From Maridesulfovibrio sp. (GTDB taxonomy: Bacteria; Desulfobacterota; Desulfovibrionia; Desulfovibrionales; Desulfovibrionaceae), in assembly GCF_963666665.1 (NCBI RefSeq), contig NZ_OY762999.1:233501-297500 (forward strand): a stretch of DNA of 64,000 nucleotides, given 5' to 3'. The notes below the pieces were generated by a model that saw only the letters and a list, made by a program, of their open reading frames with translations, was not told where the DNA came from and ran no database searches. Below, piece after piece: positions 18,292 to 27,536 of this stretch (its first letter is position 1; every line of letters starts with the position of its first letter). A program made the position numbers and the translations under genes.

Positions 18292-18323
18292 AAAAAAAGG
18301 ACCGGAATACCGGTCCTTTTTTT
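18292..18323. terminator. bidirectional intrinsic terminator between glgP and the YbjQ-like gene
   Basis: The stem AGGACCGG/CCGGTCCT with an AATA loop is flanked by seven A's and seven T's, so it can stop transcription from both convergent genes. Confidence 0.9.
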
Positions 18324-18663
18324 ATTTAACTTTTTTCAGGCGAACGGCAGTGCCGTAGCAGGAATAGAATTTGTCCCCTTCAGGATGGAATGAGACCGAC
18401 TCTCTGTAGCCCACAATGGCATCGGCATTGGCATCAATTGCCTGTGCTATGAGGCCGTAGAATGCGTTGTCGAAGTTGTAGCTTCGGCAGACGATCAGAC
18501 CGAATGTTCCAAGAACTTCCCTGTTCGGGACTTCTTCGGTGGTCACAATTTTTACCTTTCCGCCAAGATAAAGGTTGCGGGCCATATCAAGACGCTGGTC
18601 TTTTTTAGCATCTTCAATGGTCCTGTTTGTCTTGCGGTTGGGGCTTCCAAACATTAACGCCAT
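18322..18663 (-). CDS. YbjQ/UPF0145-like protein
   Basis: The 113-residue protein has a polar N-terminal tail (to about residue 33) and then a YbjQ-like fold: VKIVTTEEVPNREVLGTFG, then a strand LIVCRSYNF, then NADAIVGYRESVSF. The family is called heavy-metal-binding or UPF0145 and forms pentamers, with no established function. Here the usual long connecting helix is present (YGLIAQAIDANADAI). No membrane segment. It is monocistronic and convergent with glgP. Confidence 0.65.
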   Translation of the reverse strand: MALMFGSPNRKTNRTIEDAKKDQRLDMARNLYLGGKVKIVTTEEVPNREVLGTFGLIVCRSYNFDNAFYGLIAQAIDANADAIVGYRESVSFHPEGDKFYSCYGTAVRLKKVK

Positions 18664-18764
18664 ATTTAAAATCCTCTTTTACAGTCAATATTTATTAATG
18701 ATTTCTGCCTCAAATATGAATTAATTTCAACTGAATGAATGCACCGTGTCCTGATCTGCCTGCC

Positions 18765-18998
18765 TTAATTAAAATCTTTTTCAAGAAGGGCAACATCCTC
18801 GCAAAGAAGAGTGAGTTTTTCAGTTGTTTTTTCAAGGGCGATTTCAGCATCTTCTTTCAGGTCTGATTTGCAGCTTTTCTCCAGTTCAAGGGCAGCCATA
18901 GCCAATTCATTTGCGGAGATGTTTGCGGCTGATCCTTTCAAGGTGTGCGCTTTGTCTCCGGCTTCCTTGAGCTGATCGGCTTGCAGCAGTTTTCGCAT
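18765..18998 (-). pseudogene. Hpt domain split from the upstream hybrid kinase by a frameshift
   Basis: This 77-codon frame carries the histidine phosphotransfer motif AHTLKGSAANIS (active His in HTLKGS) and the helices that follow. It reads naturally as the end of the hybrid kinase: in the shifted frame the residues just before it are NFQEYNKDFTAEMRKLLQ, good coding sequence that joins the kinase at about 19027. A single missing base there (kinase frame reads AAC TTC AGG; expected AAC TTC CAG GAG) explains the split. It is probably not translated alone. Confidence 0.8.
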
Positions 18999-21607
18999 TT
19001 CTGCAGTGAAATCTTTGTTGTACTCCTGAAGTTGCGCAGGATGCTGACCAGGATTCCCATATCTCCGCCAATTCGTTCCAGAACTTCGGAAACATTTATT
19101 TCCCGGTATTGTGTGTCATCCCTCTGCGTGGTGGATGGCTCTTCTTTTGGTGAGGAAGCGGCAGGCTGTTTCGTCTTTTTCTCCTGCTTCAGGTGGTTGC
19201 GGATGATACTGATCATCTGCTCTTTATCGATAGGTTTGGGAATATAATCGTCCATGCCGGAAGCAATGCATTTCTCTTTGTCGCCGCGCATGGCGTGTGC
19301 TGTCATGGCGATGATCGGCAGATTTTTCATTTTCAGGTCATTACGGATTATGGTTGTTGCCTCATACCCGTCCATTTCCGGCATCTGGATATCCATAAGA
19401 ACGATGTCATAGCCTGCTTCCTGCACCATTCTGACAGCTTCCGCGCCATTAGGGGCTGAAGCAATTTCAATTCCGGTGGGCTCCAGTATTTGCTCCGCCA
19501 CCTGCTGGTTTATGGGGTTGTCTTCAACAAGAAGCAGTCTATAGGATTTGAATTCATCTTTAATCGGCTTTGAAGGTTCGTAAGAGTATTCTTGAGGTAC
19601 ATCATAGCCGAAAGTTTCCATGATGGAATTAAAGAGGGTGGCCTGTTTGAGCGGTTTGCTGATCATTCTGTTTATTTGAGCTTTTTGGGCTTTACTCAGT
19701 GCTGTATTAAGCTCTGTGGCAGTGATCATCAGTATGGGGAGTTCTTCTTTACTGTATGTTTTGCGGATTTCAATACTTGCTTCATCCCCGTTCATGCCGG
19801 GCAGTTTGAGGTCAATGATGAGCATTTTGAACTGGTCATCTTTCTTTTCTTCAATAAGTTTGATGCCTTCTTCCGCGCTGGCAACACTGGTGGGCTGGAA
19901 TCCGAATTGTTTGAGATAGCGTACCAGCACGCTGCGGACTGCGAAGTTATCGTCTACCACCAGAACAGGTTTGTTTCTCAGCTCCTGCGGAATTTCAAAT
20001 TCAATCAGGGATGTTTCCACTGCTACATTAGGAGTGATGGTGAAGAAAAATGTACTTCCGTCTTCCGGCCTGCTGCGGAACCAGATGTTTCCGCCCATGA
20101 GATTAACAATGCGTTTGGAGATGGAAAGACCCAGTCCTGTTCCCCCGTATTTGCGTGTCGTGGAACCGTCCGCCTGCTTGAAGGCTTCAAAAAGATGGGG
20201 TTGCACTTCTTCAGGTATTCCAATCCCTGTATCTTTGATGGCAAATACAATTTCAGATTTGGTGGCATTTATCTGGTCTGCTGAAACAGTAATGATGATT
20301 TCGCCTTTGCTGGTAAATTTAAAAGCATTGGCAGTGATGTTGACCAGAACCTGACGCAGTCGCAAGGGGTCACCGATGATGCGTTGAGGCACGCCGGGCC
20401 GGATATCAATAACCAGTTCCGTCTGTGAGGCGACCATTTGTTCGACAAAAAGATCGCTGATGTCATGAATGAGCTGGTGCAGGTTGAAATTAACCTCTTC
20501 GAGGCTGAGTTTTCCGGCTTCTATTTTCGAGAAGTCGAGAATATCGTTTATCAGCCGCAGCAGAACTTTACCCGAACTGATAATGATTTTTATGAATTCC
20601 CGTTGCTTGGAAGAAAGATCGGTCTCCATAGTCAGGTCGGCCATACCGATGATGGCATTCATGGGAGTGCGGATTTCATGGCTGACATTGGCCATGAATT
20701 CACTTTTGGATTTGGACGCAGCCTCAGCTTCATCCTTGGCGACCTCCAGTTCACGGTTGATGATTTTCAGCTCGCGATAACTTTTTTCAAGGTTTTTATT
20801 GCTTTGATGGATTTTTTCCTGCAACTGTCCGCTATATTGTTTGAGCTTAAGGTCCTGCTCTTCAATCTGCTGCAGCATATTGTTGAAGTTTTTGACGAGG
20901 CTTTCCATTTCACCCCTGCACTCGATTTGCACCCGTGAACTGTAGTTTTTATCCAGCGAAATCTGTCTGGCGGTCTGGCTTAATTTGGTTATGGGGGAAA
21001 TGAGAATCCTGCGCATGGTTACAAACAGTGCAAGGTTAATCAGGATAACCAGCAGCATGGTGCGCAGCAGTGAATTGAGGAGCGATTGATATAGCTCATC
21101 ATCAATGAATTTAGGGGAAAGAAAGATTTCCACAGCCCCGATGGGCTGGTTCATGATTGAAATTTCAGTTTTGCGTTTAACGAATTTGCCGATGGGCCAG
21201 CTTTTGAAGTTGATTATGTTCCACGTTTCGTCACGCATCTTTCCGGCAAAAACATTGTTGCCGTTGTCTTCGGTAACCAGAATGGCCTTGATACGCTTGT
21301 CGTTCATTTCCGAGAGCAGGATACGGTTGATAGCAGCCTGGTCAACATTCCAGAGTGGAGTAATCAGGGATTCGGAAAGCCTCTCAACAAGCCCGTCAGC
21401 CTTTTGGTTGAGTTCATCGAGCATGTCTCTACGCATGGAACTGTAATCGTATGCCCCGGAAACAATGAATGAAATTAGGGAAATAGCTACGATCAGAACT
21501 CCGATTCTGGTTTGTACTTTATCTATTTTTAACAATTTCAATCCGTTGGTTGATAGATTGGGCAAATTCCCGCGCTTTTGCTTTAGATATAGACAACTGT
21601 TTAGCAT
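18938..21607 (-). CDS. hybrid sensor histidine kinase (HAMP-HisKA-HATPase-REC-REC), frameshifted near its 3' end
   Basis: A membrane sensor kinase. TM1 is near residues 35-52, an extracytoplasmic segment follows, TM2 near 175-195, HAMP and coiled coil to about 290, HisKA with phospho-His310 in NVSHEIRTPMN, HATPase (NAFKFTSKG, DTGIGIP, GGTGLGLSI), REC1 (acceptor Asp near 599 in IIDLKLPGMNG) and REC2 (Asp near 739 in VLMDIQMPEMDG). The last ~30 residues are out of the natural frame, and the Hpt domain lies in the next frame. As read, phosphorelay through Hpt would be lost unless this is a sequencing error or slippage occurs. The ATG at 21607 has a poor ribosome site; a downstream TTG is possible. 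Confidence 0.85.
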   Translation of the reverse strand: MLNSCLYLKQKRGNLPNLSTNGLKLLKIDKVQTRIGVLIVAISLISFIVSGAYDYSSMRRDMLDELNQKADGLVERLSESLITPLWNVDQAAINRILLSEMNDKRIKAILVTEDNGNNVFAGKMRDETWNIINFKSWPIGKFVKRKTEISIMNQPIGAVEIFLSPKFIDDELYQSLLNSLLRTMLLVILINLALFVTMRRILISPITKLSQTARQISLDKNYSSRVQIECRGEMESLVKNFNNMLQQIEEQDLKLKQYSGQLQEKIHQSNKNLEKSYRELKIINRELEVAKDEAEAASKSKSEFMANVSHEIRTPMNAIIGMADLTMETDLSSKQREFIKIIISSGKVLLRLINDILDFSKIEAGKLSLEEVNFNLHQLIHDISDLFVEQMVASQTELVIDIRPGVPQRIIGDPLRLRQVLVNITANAFKFTSKGEIIITVSADQINATKSEIVFAIKDTGIGIPEEVQPHLFEAFKQADGSTTRKYGGTGLGLSISKRIVNLMGGNIWFRSRPEDGSTFFFTITPNVAVETSLIEFEIPQELRNKPVLVVDDNFAVRSVLVRYLKQFGFQPTSVASAEEGIKLIEEKKDDQFKMLIIDLKLPGMNGDEASIEIRKTYSKEELPILMITATELNTALSKAQKAQINRMISKPLKQATLFNSIMETFGYDVPQEYSYEPSKPIKDEFKSYRLLLVEDNPINQQVAEQILEPTGIEIASAPNGAEAVRMVQEAGYDIVLMDIQMPEMDGYEATTIIRNDLKMKNLPIIAMTAHAMRGDKEKCIASGMDDYIPKPIDKEQMISIIRNHLKQEKKTKQPAASSPKEEPSTTQRDDTQYREINVSEVLERIGGDMGILVSILRNFRSTTKISLQKCENCCKPISSRKPETKRTP

Positions 21608-21736
21608 TCCAGCATATTCAGTGCAAGGTTAAGAGTCTGAGAGGCTGATAATTATTTGTCCCCTGACAATGGACAAGTGTTCTTTCAGACGTTAGGTACT
21701 CCCCATCCCAAATTTATTAAGGACGGACATGAATAA

Positions 21737-23386
21737 ATGAAAATAGCCCTGTTGCAGCTCAACCTGACAGTTGGCGATCTTGAAGGAAACGTGGAACTCA
21801 TCCTTGATGGAGTTAAAAGGGCCGCTGAACGCGGTGCAAGACTTTGCCTGACCTCTGAACTTGCCCTGACCGGTTATCCTCCGCGCGACCTGCTGCTCAA
21901 TGCGGATTTTGTCAGCCGTTGTCGAGAAGCTGTTTCTGAAATTTCCCGACGCATGCCTGAGGGCATGGCTCTTCTGGCAGGTGGAGTTGATCTCAACCAT
22001 GAGGGAATTGGTAATCCTCTGCGCAACGCCGCATGGCTGATCGAACATGGAGCTGTCCCAAAAGTTTTTTATAAATGGTTGCTGCCAACCTATGATGTAT
22101 TTGATGAGCAGCGTTATTTTGAACCTGCTGAAAATATAAATTTCTTTGAGTTTGACGGGCTGAAAATCGGGGTGACTATCTGTGAAGATGTCTGGAACGA
22201 TCGTGAAAACCATAATGGAAGGCGTTACGGAAGTAATCCCATTCCGCAGATTATGGATATGAATCCAGATGTTCTGGTCAACCTTTCCGCTTCGCCTTTC
22301 AGCATAGGCAAGCAGCGGACTCGTGAAAAGTTGCTCGGCGATATTGCTTCAAAGTACAAGGTTCCGGTTTTCTATGCCAATCAGGTGGGCGGCAATGATG
22401 ATCTTGTCTTTGACGGACGCAGCTGCGCTTTTAATACCGACGGCGATCTGGTTGCGCGCGGGCACGGCTTCAAGGAAGACGTGGTTATTGTTGAATCTGA
22501 TTGTTCTGCCGGACGCATTGAGGAAGACGATTTTTGCGAAGAAGCCGAGGCATGGCAGGCCATGGTTCTCGGATTGCGTGATTATCTCGGCAAGACCGGC
22601 TTCAGTAAAGTTGTGCTTGGTCTTTCTGGAGGTATTGATTCAGCCCTGACCGCTGCGGTTGCTGCTGAGGCCCTCGGTGCCGAGAATGTAACCGGGGTGC
22701 TTATGCCGTCCCCTTACTCCAGCAAGGGCAGCGTTGATGACTCTCTTGATCTGGTGAAAAATATCGGCATCAATTGCACAACCATCCCCATCGACAAACT
22801 CATGAACCAATTTGAGAAGGCCCTCGCGCCGACTTTTGAAGGATTGCCCGCCAACGTTACTGAAGAGAATATCCAGTCCCGTATCCGTGGAAATCTTGTC
22901 ATGGCTATTTCAAACAAGATGGGCGCGTTGCTGGTCACCACCGGAAACAAAAGTGAACTGGCAGTAGGTTATTGCACCATATACGGTGATATGGCTGGCG
23001 GTCTGGCTGTAATATCAGACCTGTACAAGACCCTTGTCTTTCGGGTCTGCCGCTGGCTGAACGAGCAGGGCAGGGGCGAGATTATCCCGGTGGCGATTAT
23101 CGAGAAACCGCCGTCCGCAGAACTGCGTCCGGGCCAGAAGGATGAGGATTCTCTTCCCCCATATGATGTTCTGGACCGGATCATCGAACTGCGGGTTGAA
23201 GGACACAAGGCAGAGAGTGAAATCATTGCTGAAACCGGATTTGAAGCCGAGACTGTTCAGCATGTGCTACGGTTAATCAGGATTTCAGAGTTCAAGCGCA
23301 AGCAGGCCGCGCCGGGGCTTAAGATAACTTCAAGAGCCTTCGGTACAGGATGGCGGATGCCCATTGCATGCAGGTTTACCGGATAG
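21737..23386 (+). CDS. nadE: glutamine-dependent NAD+ synthetase
   Basis: The two-domain NadE makes NAD+ from deamido-NAD+, ATP and glutamine-derived ammonia. The N-terminal nitrilase-like glutaminase spans about 1-265, with Glu in TSELALTGYPPRD, Lys in FYKWLLPTYDVFDE, and Cys in GVTICEDVW. The C-terminal synthetase has the PP-loop VLGLSGGIDSALTAAV near 295 and later TGNKSELAVGY, KPPSAELRPGQKDED. The 549-residue length is typical of bacterial glutamine-dependent enzymes. It is monocistronic, with a terminator after it. Confidence 0.96.
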   Translation: MKIALLQLNLTVGDLEGNVELILDGVKRAAERGARLCLTSELALTGYPPRDLLLNADFVSRCREAVSEISRRMPEGMALLAGGVDLNHEGIGNPLRNAAWLIEHGAVPKVFYKWLLPTYDVFDEQRYFEPAENINFFEFDGLKIGVTICEDVWNDRENHNGRRYGSNPIPQIMDMNPDVLVNLSASPFSIGKQRTREKLLGDIASKYKVPVFYANQVGGNDDLVFDGRSCAFNTDGDLVARGHGFKEDVVIVESDCSAGRIEEDDFCEEAEAWQAMVLGLRDYLGKTGFSKVVLGLSGGIDSALTAAVAAEALGAENVTGVLMPSPYSSKGSVDDSLDLVKNIGINCTTIPIDKLMNQFEKALAPTFEGLPANVTEENIQSRIRGNLVMAISNKMGALLVTTGNKSELAVGYCTIYGDMAGGLAVISDLYKTLVFRVCRWLNEQGRGEIIPVAIIEKPPSAELRPGQKDEDSLPPYDVLDRIIELRVEGHKAESEIIAETGFEAETVQHVLRLIRISEFKRKQAAPGLKITSRAFGTGWRMPIACRFTG

Positions 23387-23427
23387 TTGCGCCTGTTTTT
23401 AAAACGAATTTTATTGAAACAAAATTA

Positions 23428-23468
23428 CAGCCCATCAAGTCTGCAAGGATTTGATGGGCTGTATTTTA
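23428..23468 (+). terminator. terminator after nadE
   Basis: An 11-bp perfect stem CAGCCCATCAA with its complement and a 12-base loop is followed by TATTTTAATTTT. T-richness on the other strand as well suggests it may also serve the convergent HDOD gene. Confidence 0.8.
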
Positions 23469-24686
23469 ATTTTCTTTTGCATCCTCTTCCATTGTTTCTG
23501 CGCAAATTTGCAGCCACTCTGGAAGTTTGGAGCTGAATTCATTTTGTTCAAGCCATTCAGCAGAAAGCAGGTGCGGAGCGTATTCACTGTTTTTGACCCG
23601 TAACTCATGGTCAAATGAATTCGCGACATGGATGGCTACGGCGGGGCTTAAGTCAACGCTGCCCAGTCGTTGTGGCTTGTGGTGGCAGTAAATGGCTTCA
23701 ATTATGTCTTCGTCAAATCCCCAGATAGCCAGCAGGTAGGCTCCAATTTCTGCATGGGTGAATCCCAGAATATCTTTTTCCGCTTCAGGTACCGGAATAT
23801 TGGTTTCACGCACTATGCTCAGGATCGTACTGTATTCATCCGGATATGATGTTGCAAGTACCAGTTTACCTATGTCATGCAGAAAGCCGGCAAGAAAGGT
23901 ATGTTCGGCCTGTTCATTGCTGCCGCCTTCAGCCTTGATGATGGATCGGGCCATGAGGGCTGTATATTGGCAGTGCTTGCCCAGTTCTTCTATGGAAAAA
24001 TCAAATTTGGTATTTTTGGTTGAGTTGAACAGATGAATTCCGAGCACCAGTCCTTTGAGGTTGTCCAAACCCAGTAGGGTAACAGCCTGTTCCGGGTTGG
24101 TCACTTTGGAATAGAGACCGAAAAATGGCGAATTTACCAGCTTGAGCAGCCCGGCGGTCATGCTCATGTCTTCTCCGATCATTTTACCGATATTGCTGAT
24201 CAGCACATCTTCTTTGTTCAACTCTCTTTCAAGCTTGAGGAATAGTTCCGGCATGGTGGGGAGTTCTTCAATTGAAGCAATACCTTTTGCCGCACGTTCG
24301 TTAAGAAAGATGTTTTTAAGACGCAGGCTTTTTTTTATTTTTCCGATCAACTCCGATTGGGTATACGGCTTGGTAATGAATTGGTGGGCGTATTTAACAA
24401 ACTTAAGGTAGTTCTCTGAATTTACCGACTCGGAAATAATGAACCTGATACTTCCGGGCTGGCGGTATTTGATTTCATCAAGGAGTTCATCTCCCTCGAA
24501 TCCATCGACATTAAGTTCCATGGCAATGATATCATAAGGTCTTGTCCTAAGCTGTTCCATGGCTTCTTCTTTGTTTGAAGCGTAATCAACCTGCCAGCGC
24601 TTTTTTAAAGCACTCAGTTGTTTATCAAGCATTCTCAGCTGTTCTTTATCGTTGTCGATAAAAAGTATGTTCTTAGAGCGTCCCAT
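23466..24686 (-). CDS. response-regulator-like protein with HDOD domain
   Basis: A 406-residue protein. REC-like domain at 6-125 (ILFIDND, then ITKPYT with the conserved Lys), linker, HDOD domain about 145-345 (ELPTMPELFLKL, LVNSPFFGL, FLAGFLHDIGKLVLA). HDOD proteins are HD-like signalling domains found in c-di-GMP and chemotaxis circuits. At the phospho-acceptor position the residue is Glu57 (IIAMELNVDG), not Asp, so it may be locked in an active-like state. The start was set at the ATG with GGAG seven bases upstream; a start 25 codons upstream is possible. Confidence 0.85.
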   Translation of the reverse strand: MGRSKNILFIDNDKEQLRMLDKQLSALKKRWQVDYASNKEEAMEQLRTRPYDIIAMELNVDGFEGDELLDEIKYRQPGSIRFIISESVNSENYLKFVKYAHQFITKPYTQSELIGKIKKSLRLKNIFLNERAAKGIASIEELPTMPELFLKLERELNKEDVLISNIGKMIGEDMSMTAGLLKLVNSPFFGLYSKVTNPEQAVTLLGLDNLKGLVLGIHLFNSTKNTKFDFSIEELGKHCQYTALMARSIIKAEGGSNEQAEHTFLAGFLHDIGKLVLATSYPDEYSTILSIVRETNIPVPEAEKDILGFTHAEIGAYLLAIWGFDEDIIEAIYCHHKPQRLGSVDLSPAVAIHVANSFDHELRVKNSEYAPHLLSAEWLEQNEFSSKLPEWLQICAETMEEDAKEN

Positions 24687-24782
24687 AATCATCTCCAGAA
24701 ATATGAAATGTATCGGATGTATAGCCGGTTGTGACTGTTGCTTATGGTTTGACGATAGCACGGTACTGGTGTTTTGGAAAAT

Positions 24783-24821
24783 AAAAAACCCAGTTCCCTG
24801 TAAGATGGGAGCTGGGTTTTA
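24783..24821 (-). terminator. terminator of the PAP2-ArnT-like operon
   Basis: On the minus strand the stem AAACCCAGCTCCC pairs with GGGAACTGGGTTT (one mismatch) and is followed by TTTTTTATTTT. It lies 24 bases past the stop of the membrane glycosyltransferase. Confidence 0.85.
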
Positions 24822-24844
24822 TTGAGTTCTATTGTCGAGTTTGG

Positions 24845-26482
24845 TTATTTTTTAATCAGCAAATAGGGCCGGTCAGAGATAAACTGCTCATTAACAACAG
24901 TGATACCTTCGGGACGGTTTTCCCAGCGGTCGTAGTATTTTTTCTGCATGACCAGAATTACGTTGTCTTTTTCCGCGAGGACCTTTTCGATTTCTTCAAG
25001 ATCGCTGGTTTCGTGTATGTTGGTTCCGGCGTAGTAAGAGAAAATGCCGGAATAAATCTTGTGGGCTATGGGATAGCTGCCTTCCGCAACGTATTCCCTC
25101 ATTATTTCCCCGGTCTGGCGGGGGCTCATGAGGGGATCAAGCGAGGGCAGGGTCATCAGGGCCAGCGGCTGGAGCCAGAGAACCATGGCTGCGGTCATGA
25201 CCAGCAAACCTTTATATGCCCCTGAATCTTTGAATTTAAGCAGGGCCAGTCCGGCAAGTCCCATGATCAGGACTGTGAAAGAGAGCCCGTGCAGGGTGAT
25301 GTCAAAGGGGATCAGCACTTCGGCAAAAGGTGCTGCCACAGCGAGCAGCAGATAGAATCCGCCAATGGCAAACCATAGTTTTTTGGAATTGAGAACCGGT
25401 TCCTGTCCGTCTTCGCCGAGCAGTCCACGTGCGGTCAGCATGGCGAGGGGGGCGAAAAGGGGCAGGATGTAAATCAGAACCTTGATGCTCAAACAGGTCA
25501 GCAGCACAAAGCCGCTGATGAACATGATCCATGCCCAGTCCCGGCCTTCGTTTTCTGATTCCTTGCGCAGGGAAGTTACTTTTACCCAGTGGTCAATGGA
25601 GAATCTTTTTTTCAGCGGTGCGGCGAAGATAGCCAGTGTCCACGGCAGCCATGCCAGCGGGAAGGCGATCAGGTAATACTGAAAAGGTTCTTCGTGGTGG
25701 AAGGAGCTTACAGCGCGCTGGTAGATTTGCTTGTAGAAGATATTGTGAATGAAAGATGATCCGTCCACAACAAGTGCTCCGACAACCCAGGCCAGCAGGA
25801 TTGCCAGCAGGATGCCAAGGCCTTTGAGCAGTCCTTTGTCGCGCAGTAGTCCTGTCTTGCCTTTCCAGATTAGGAAGCAGGCCGCAGTGAGCAGGGGGAA
25901 GATGAGTCCCAGAGGGCCTTTGGTTAGGGTTGCTATTCCCATGAATCCGAATGCCCAGAGGAAGTATCTTCCGGAATCCCGGTTCTGAAAGCCTTTATAA
26001 AGACAGATGTTGGCCCAGAGGATGAAACCGCCGAAGAGCAGGTCCATACGCGAATAATGGGCTATGCCGATGAAGAAAATATTGCTCAGCAGCACCAGTC
26101 CGGTGGCAAGGGCTGTCTTGCGTCCGCAGCCGAGGGTGCGGGCAAAGGCCACAGTGGAAAGCAGGAAAAAGGCAGCGGAAAGTGCCGAACCGAGGAAAAA
26201 CACACTGATGCCGTCTGCCGGAGTCAGTGTGTCGATCAGGGATAGGAACCAGAAGTACACCGGCGGTTTGTCCGGGTAGGCAACACCGTTCAAATACATG
26301 ACCAGCCAGTGTCCGGCATCCATCATCTGGGTGTAGACATCGGCATAGCGGACTTCATCGGAAAACCACAGTGAACGGTAATCCATGGTGAAGATGGACT
26401 GCAGGAAGAGAATGAACAGGACACTGAGCCACGGGTTGGCTTCCATGATGTCCCAGATGAACGGTCTTTTTTCATAGCGCAT
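24845..26482 (-). CDS. ArnT/PMT-family membrane glycosyltransferase
   Basis: A 545-residue polytopic protein with about 11-12 hydrophobic segments. The first periplasmic loop has LWFSDEVRYADVY, the catalytic acidic motif of the GT83 (ArnT-like) family, and AYPDKPPVYFWFL, the matching substrate loop. Such enzymes move a sugar from a polyprenyl-phosphate donor to lipid A or other acceptors at the outer face of the inner membrane. It follows the PAP2 gene by only three bases, consistent with a lipid-linked sugar pathway. Acceptor and sugar are not known. Confidence 0.88.
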   Translation of the reverse strand: MRYEKRPFIWDIMEANPWLSVLFILFLQSIFTMDYRSLWFSDEVRYADVYTQMMDAGHWLVMYLNGVAYPDKPPVYFWFLSLIDTLTPADGISVFFLGSALSAAFFLLSTVAFARTLGCGRKTALATGLVLLSNIFFIGIAHYSRMDLLFGGFILWANICLYKGFQNRDSGRYFLWAFGFMGIATLTKGPLGLIFPLLTAACFLIWKGKTGLLRDKGLLKGLGILLAILLAWVVGALVVDGSSFIHNIFYKQIYQRAVSSFHHEEPFQYYLIAFPLAWLPWTLAIFAAPLKKRFSIDHWVKVTSLRKESENEGRDWAWIMFISGFVLLTCLSIKVLIYILPLFAPLAMLTARGLLGEDGQEPVLNSKKLWFAIGGFYLLLAVAAPFAEVLIPFDITLHGLSFTVLIMGLAGLALLKFKDSGAYKGLLVMTAAMVLWLQPLALMTLPSLDPLMSPRQTGEIMREYVAEGSYPIAHKIYSGIFSYYAGTNIHETSDLEEIEKVLAEKDNVILVMQKKYYDRWENRPEGITVVNEQFISDRPYLLIKK

Positions 26483-26485
26483 GGA

Positions 26486-27130
26486 CTAGTCCTCTTTGGA
26501 AAAAAGGTGAATTGCGAATCCGGCTACTGATCCAAGCATCCAGCCGCAGAAAACATCGCTGGGATGGTGCCAGTTCAAGTAAATTCGACTGAAGGCCACG
26601 GTTGCGGAAAAAATGCCCAGCCCCAGGGTCAGCAGCAGGTTTCGGTAACGTAGAATCAAGGGCAGGCTTGCCCCGTAAATTTCACATGTATGGCCCGAAG
26701 GCATGGAATGATAGGCTCCCTTCATTGACATCGGTTCGAAGAATGTTCCTTCGCCCGGACGGGGTTTGCCTATGGCTATTTTCAGAAAGCGCACTGCGAT
26801 CAGGCTGACAGCCAACTGCACAGCGATAAAAACGAGGGCAAAACGCAACCGTGATTTATCCGTCTTGCGCTGTTTAATCCCTGTGATCAGAAACCAGATG
26901 TAAATCGGGTAAAGGGCTGCGTTGCCCCAGTTGGTCACGATTTTAGCAAAGGATTTGATATCCGGGTGCGCCTGTGAATGGGCCTTGAAAAAGGCCAGTA
27001 CTTCCGCTTCGCTGCCGAAATTGAAAAAAAAGGCTGCGAATATCAGCATCAGGGGCAGGGAGCCCAGAAAGTAATGGCAGAGGGTCTGGTTTTTAAAAAT
27101 GAACGAATTCAATTGCCTACTCCTCGCCAT
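26486..27130 (-). CDS. PAP2-family membrane phosphatase
   Basis: A 214-residue integral membrane protein with about six hydrophobic helices and the three phosphatase motifs: KIAIGKPRP, MPSGHT, and SRIYLNWHHPSDV (nucleophile and general-acid His). Family members hydrolyse undecaprenyl pyrophosphate, lipid A phosphates or phosphatidate. The start is uncertain. The chosen ATG lies inside the end of the upstream small gene, in another frame, with AAAGGA upstream. A TTG 21 bases later has a better spaced GAGGAG. A longer reading from 27340 would overlap that gene entirely and is unlikely. Confidence 0.88.
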   Translation of the reverse strand: MARSRQLNSFIFKNQTLCHYFLGSLPLMLIFAAFFFNFGSEAEVLAFFKAHSQAHPDIKSFAKIVTNWGNAALYPIYIWFLITGIKQRKTDKSRLRFALVFIAVQLAVSLIAVRFLKIAIGKPRPGEGTFFEPMSMKGAYHSMPSGHTCEIYGASLPLILRYRNLLLTLGLGIFSATVAFSRIYLNWHHPSDVFCGWMLGSVAGFAIHLFSKED

Positions 27131-27344
27131 CATCGGATTTTTCCTTTGCAGAAGCATCATCCGGGTGCTTGTCTGTGGTGAATTTATACCATGTCTCCTT
27201 GTCCGTATTGAGATCAGCAAGGACTTCGGAAAGTTTTTTTCCTTCCTTTTTCCAGTACTTGTATTCGTGGTCCGGACAAGAGAACGGGATAACCAGTGTG
27301 CCGTCTTCCATGAGATAGGGCATGTCTTGCTTATTATCACTCAT
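27117..27344 (-). CDS. small acidic conserved-looking protein of unknown function
   Basis: A 75-residue hydrophilic protein with aromatic-rich core (ISFSCPDHEYKYWKKEG-like region near 20-38, a single Cys) and a charged tail ending SDDGEE. It overlaps the PAP2 start by about 14 bases, a coupling that supports a real gene. I do not recognise the family. An in-frame GTG two codons upstream is an alternative start. It heads the small gene-PAP2-ArnT unit. Confidence 0.6.
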   Translation of the reverse strand: MSDNKQDMPYLMEDGTLVIPFSCPDHEYKYWKKEGKKLSEVLADLNTDKETWYKFTTDKHPDDASAKEKSDDGEE

Positions 27345-27536
27345 GGGCACGGTTTACACGCTGACGGGAGAGGATTCAAGGGAATCATTTCGATAAATAT
27401 GGTTTTAGTTATTGCCGTATTAAATTGCATCTTGATCGTAGTTGTGTATAGGGTTCTATATATTATGGTATAAGATAGAGTTCTGTAGATAGTTGTTTAC
27501 TTTTGTTTTTGATGAGTACAAAGGAATGGTGTGTTT

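Noticed and set aside
19592..20284. 230-codon plus-strand frame opposite the hybrid kinase
   Set aside because: Shadow of REC/HATPase coding sequence.
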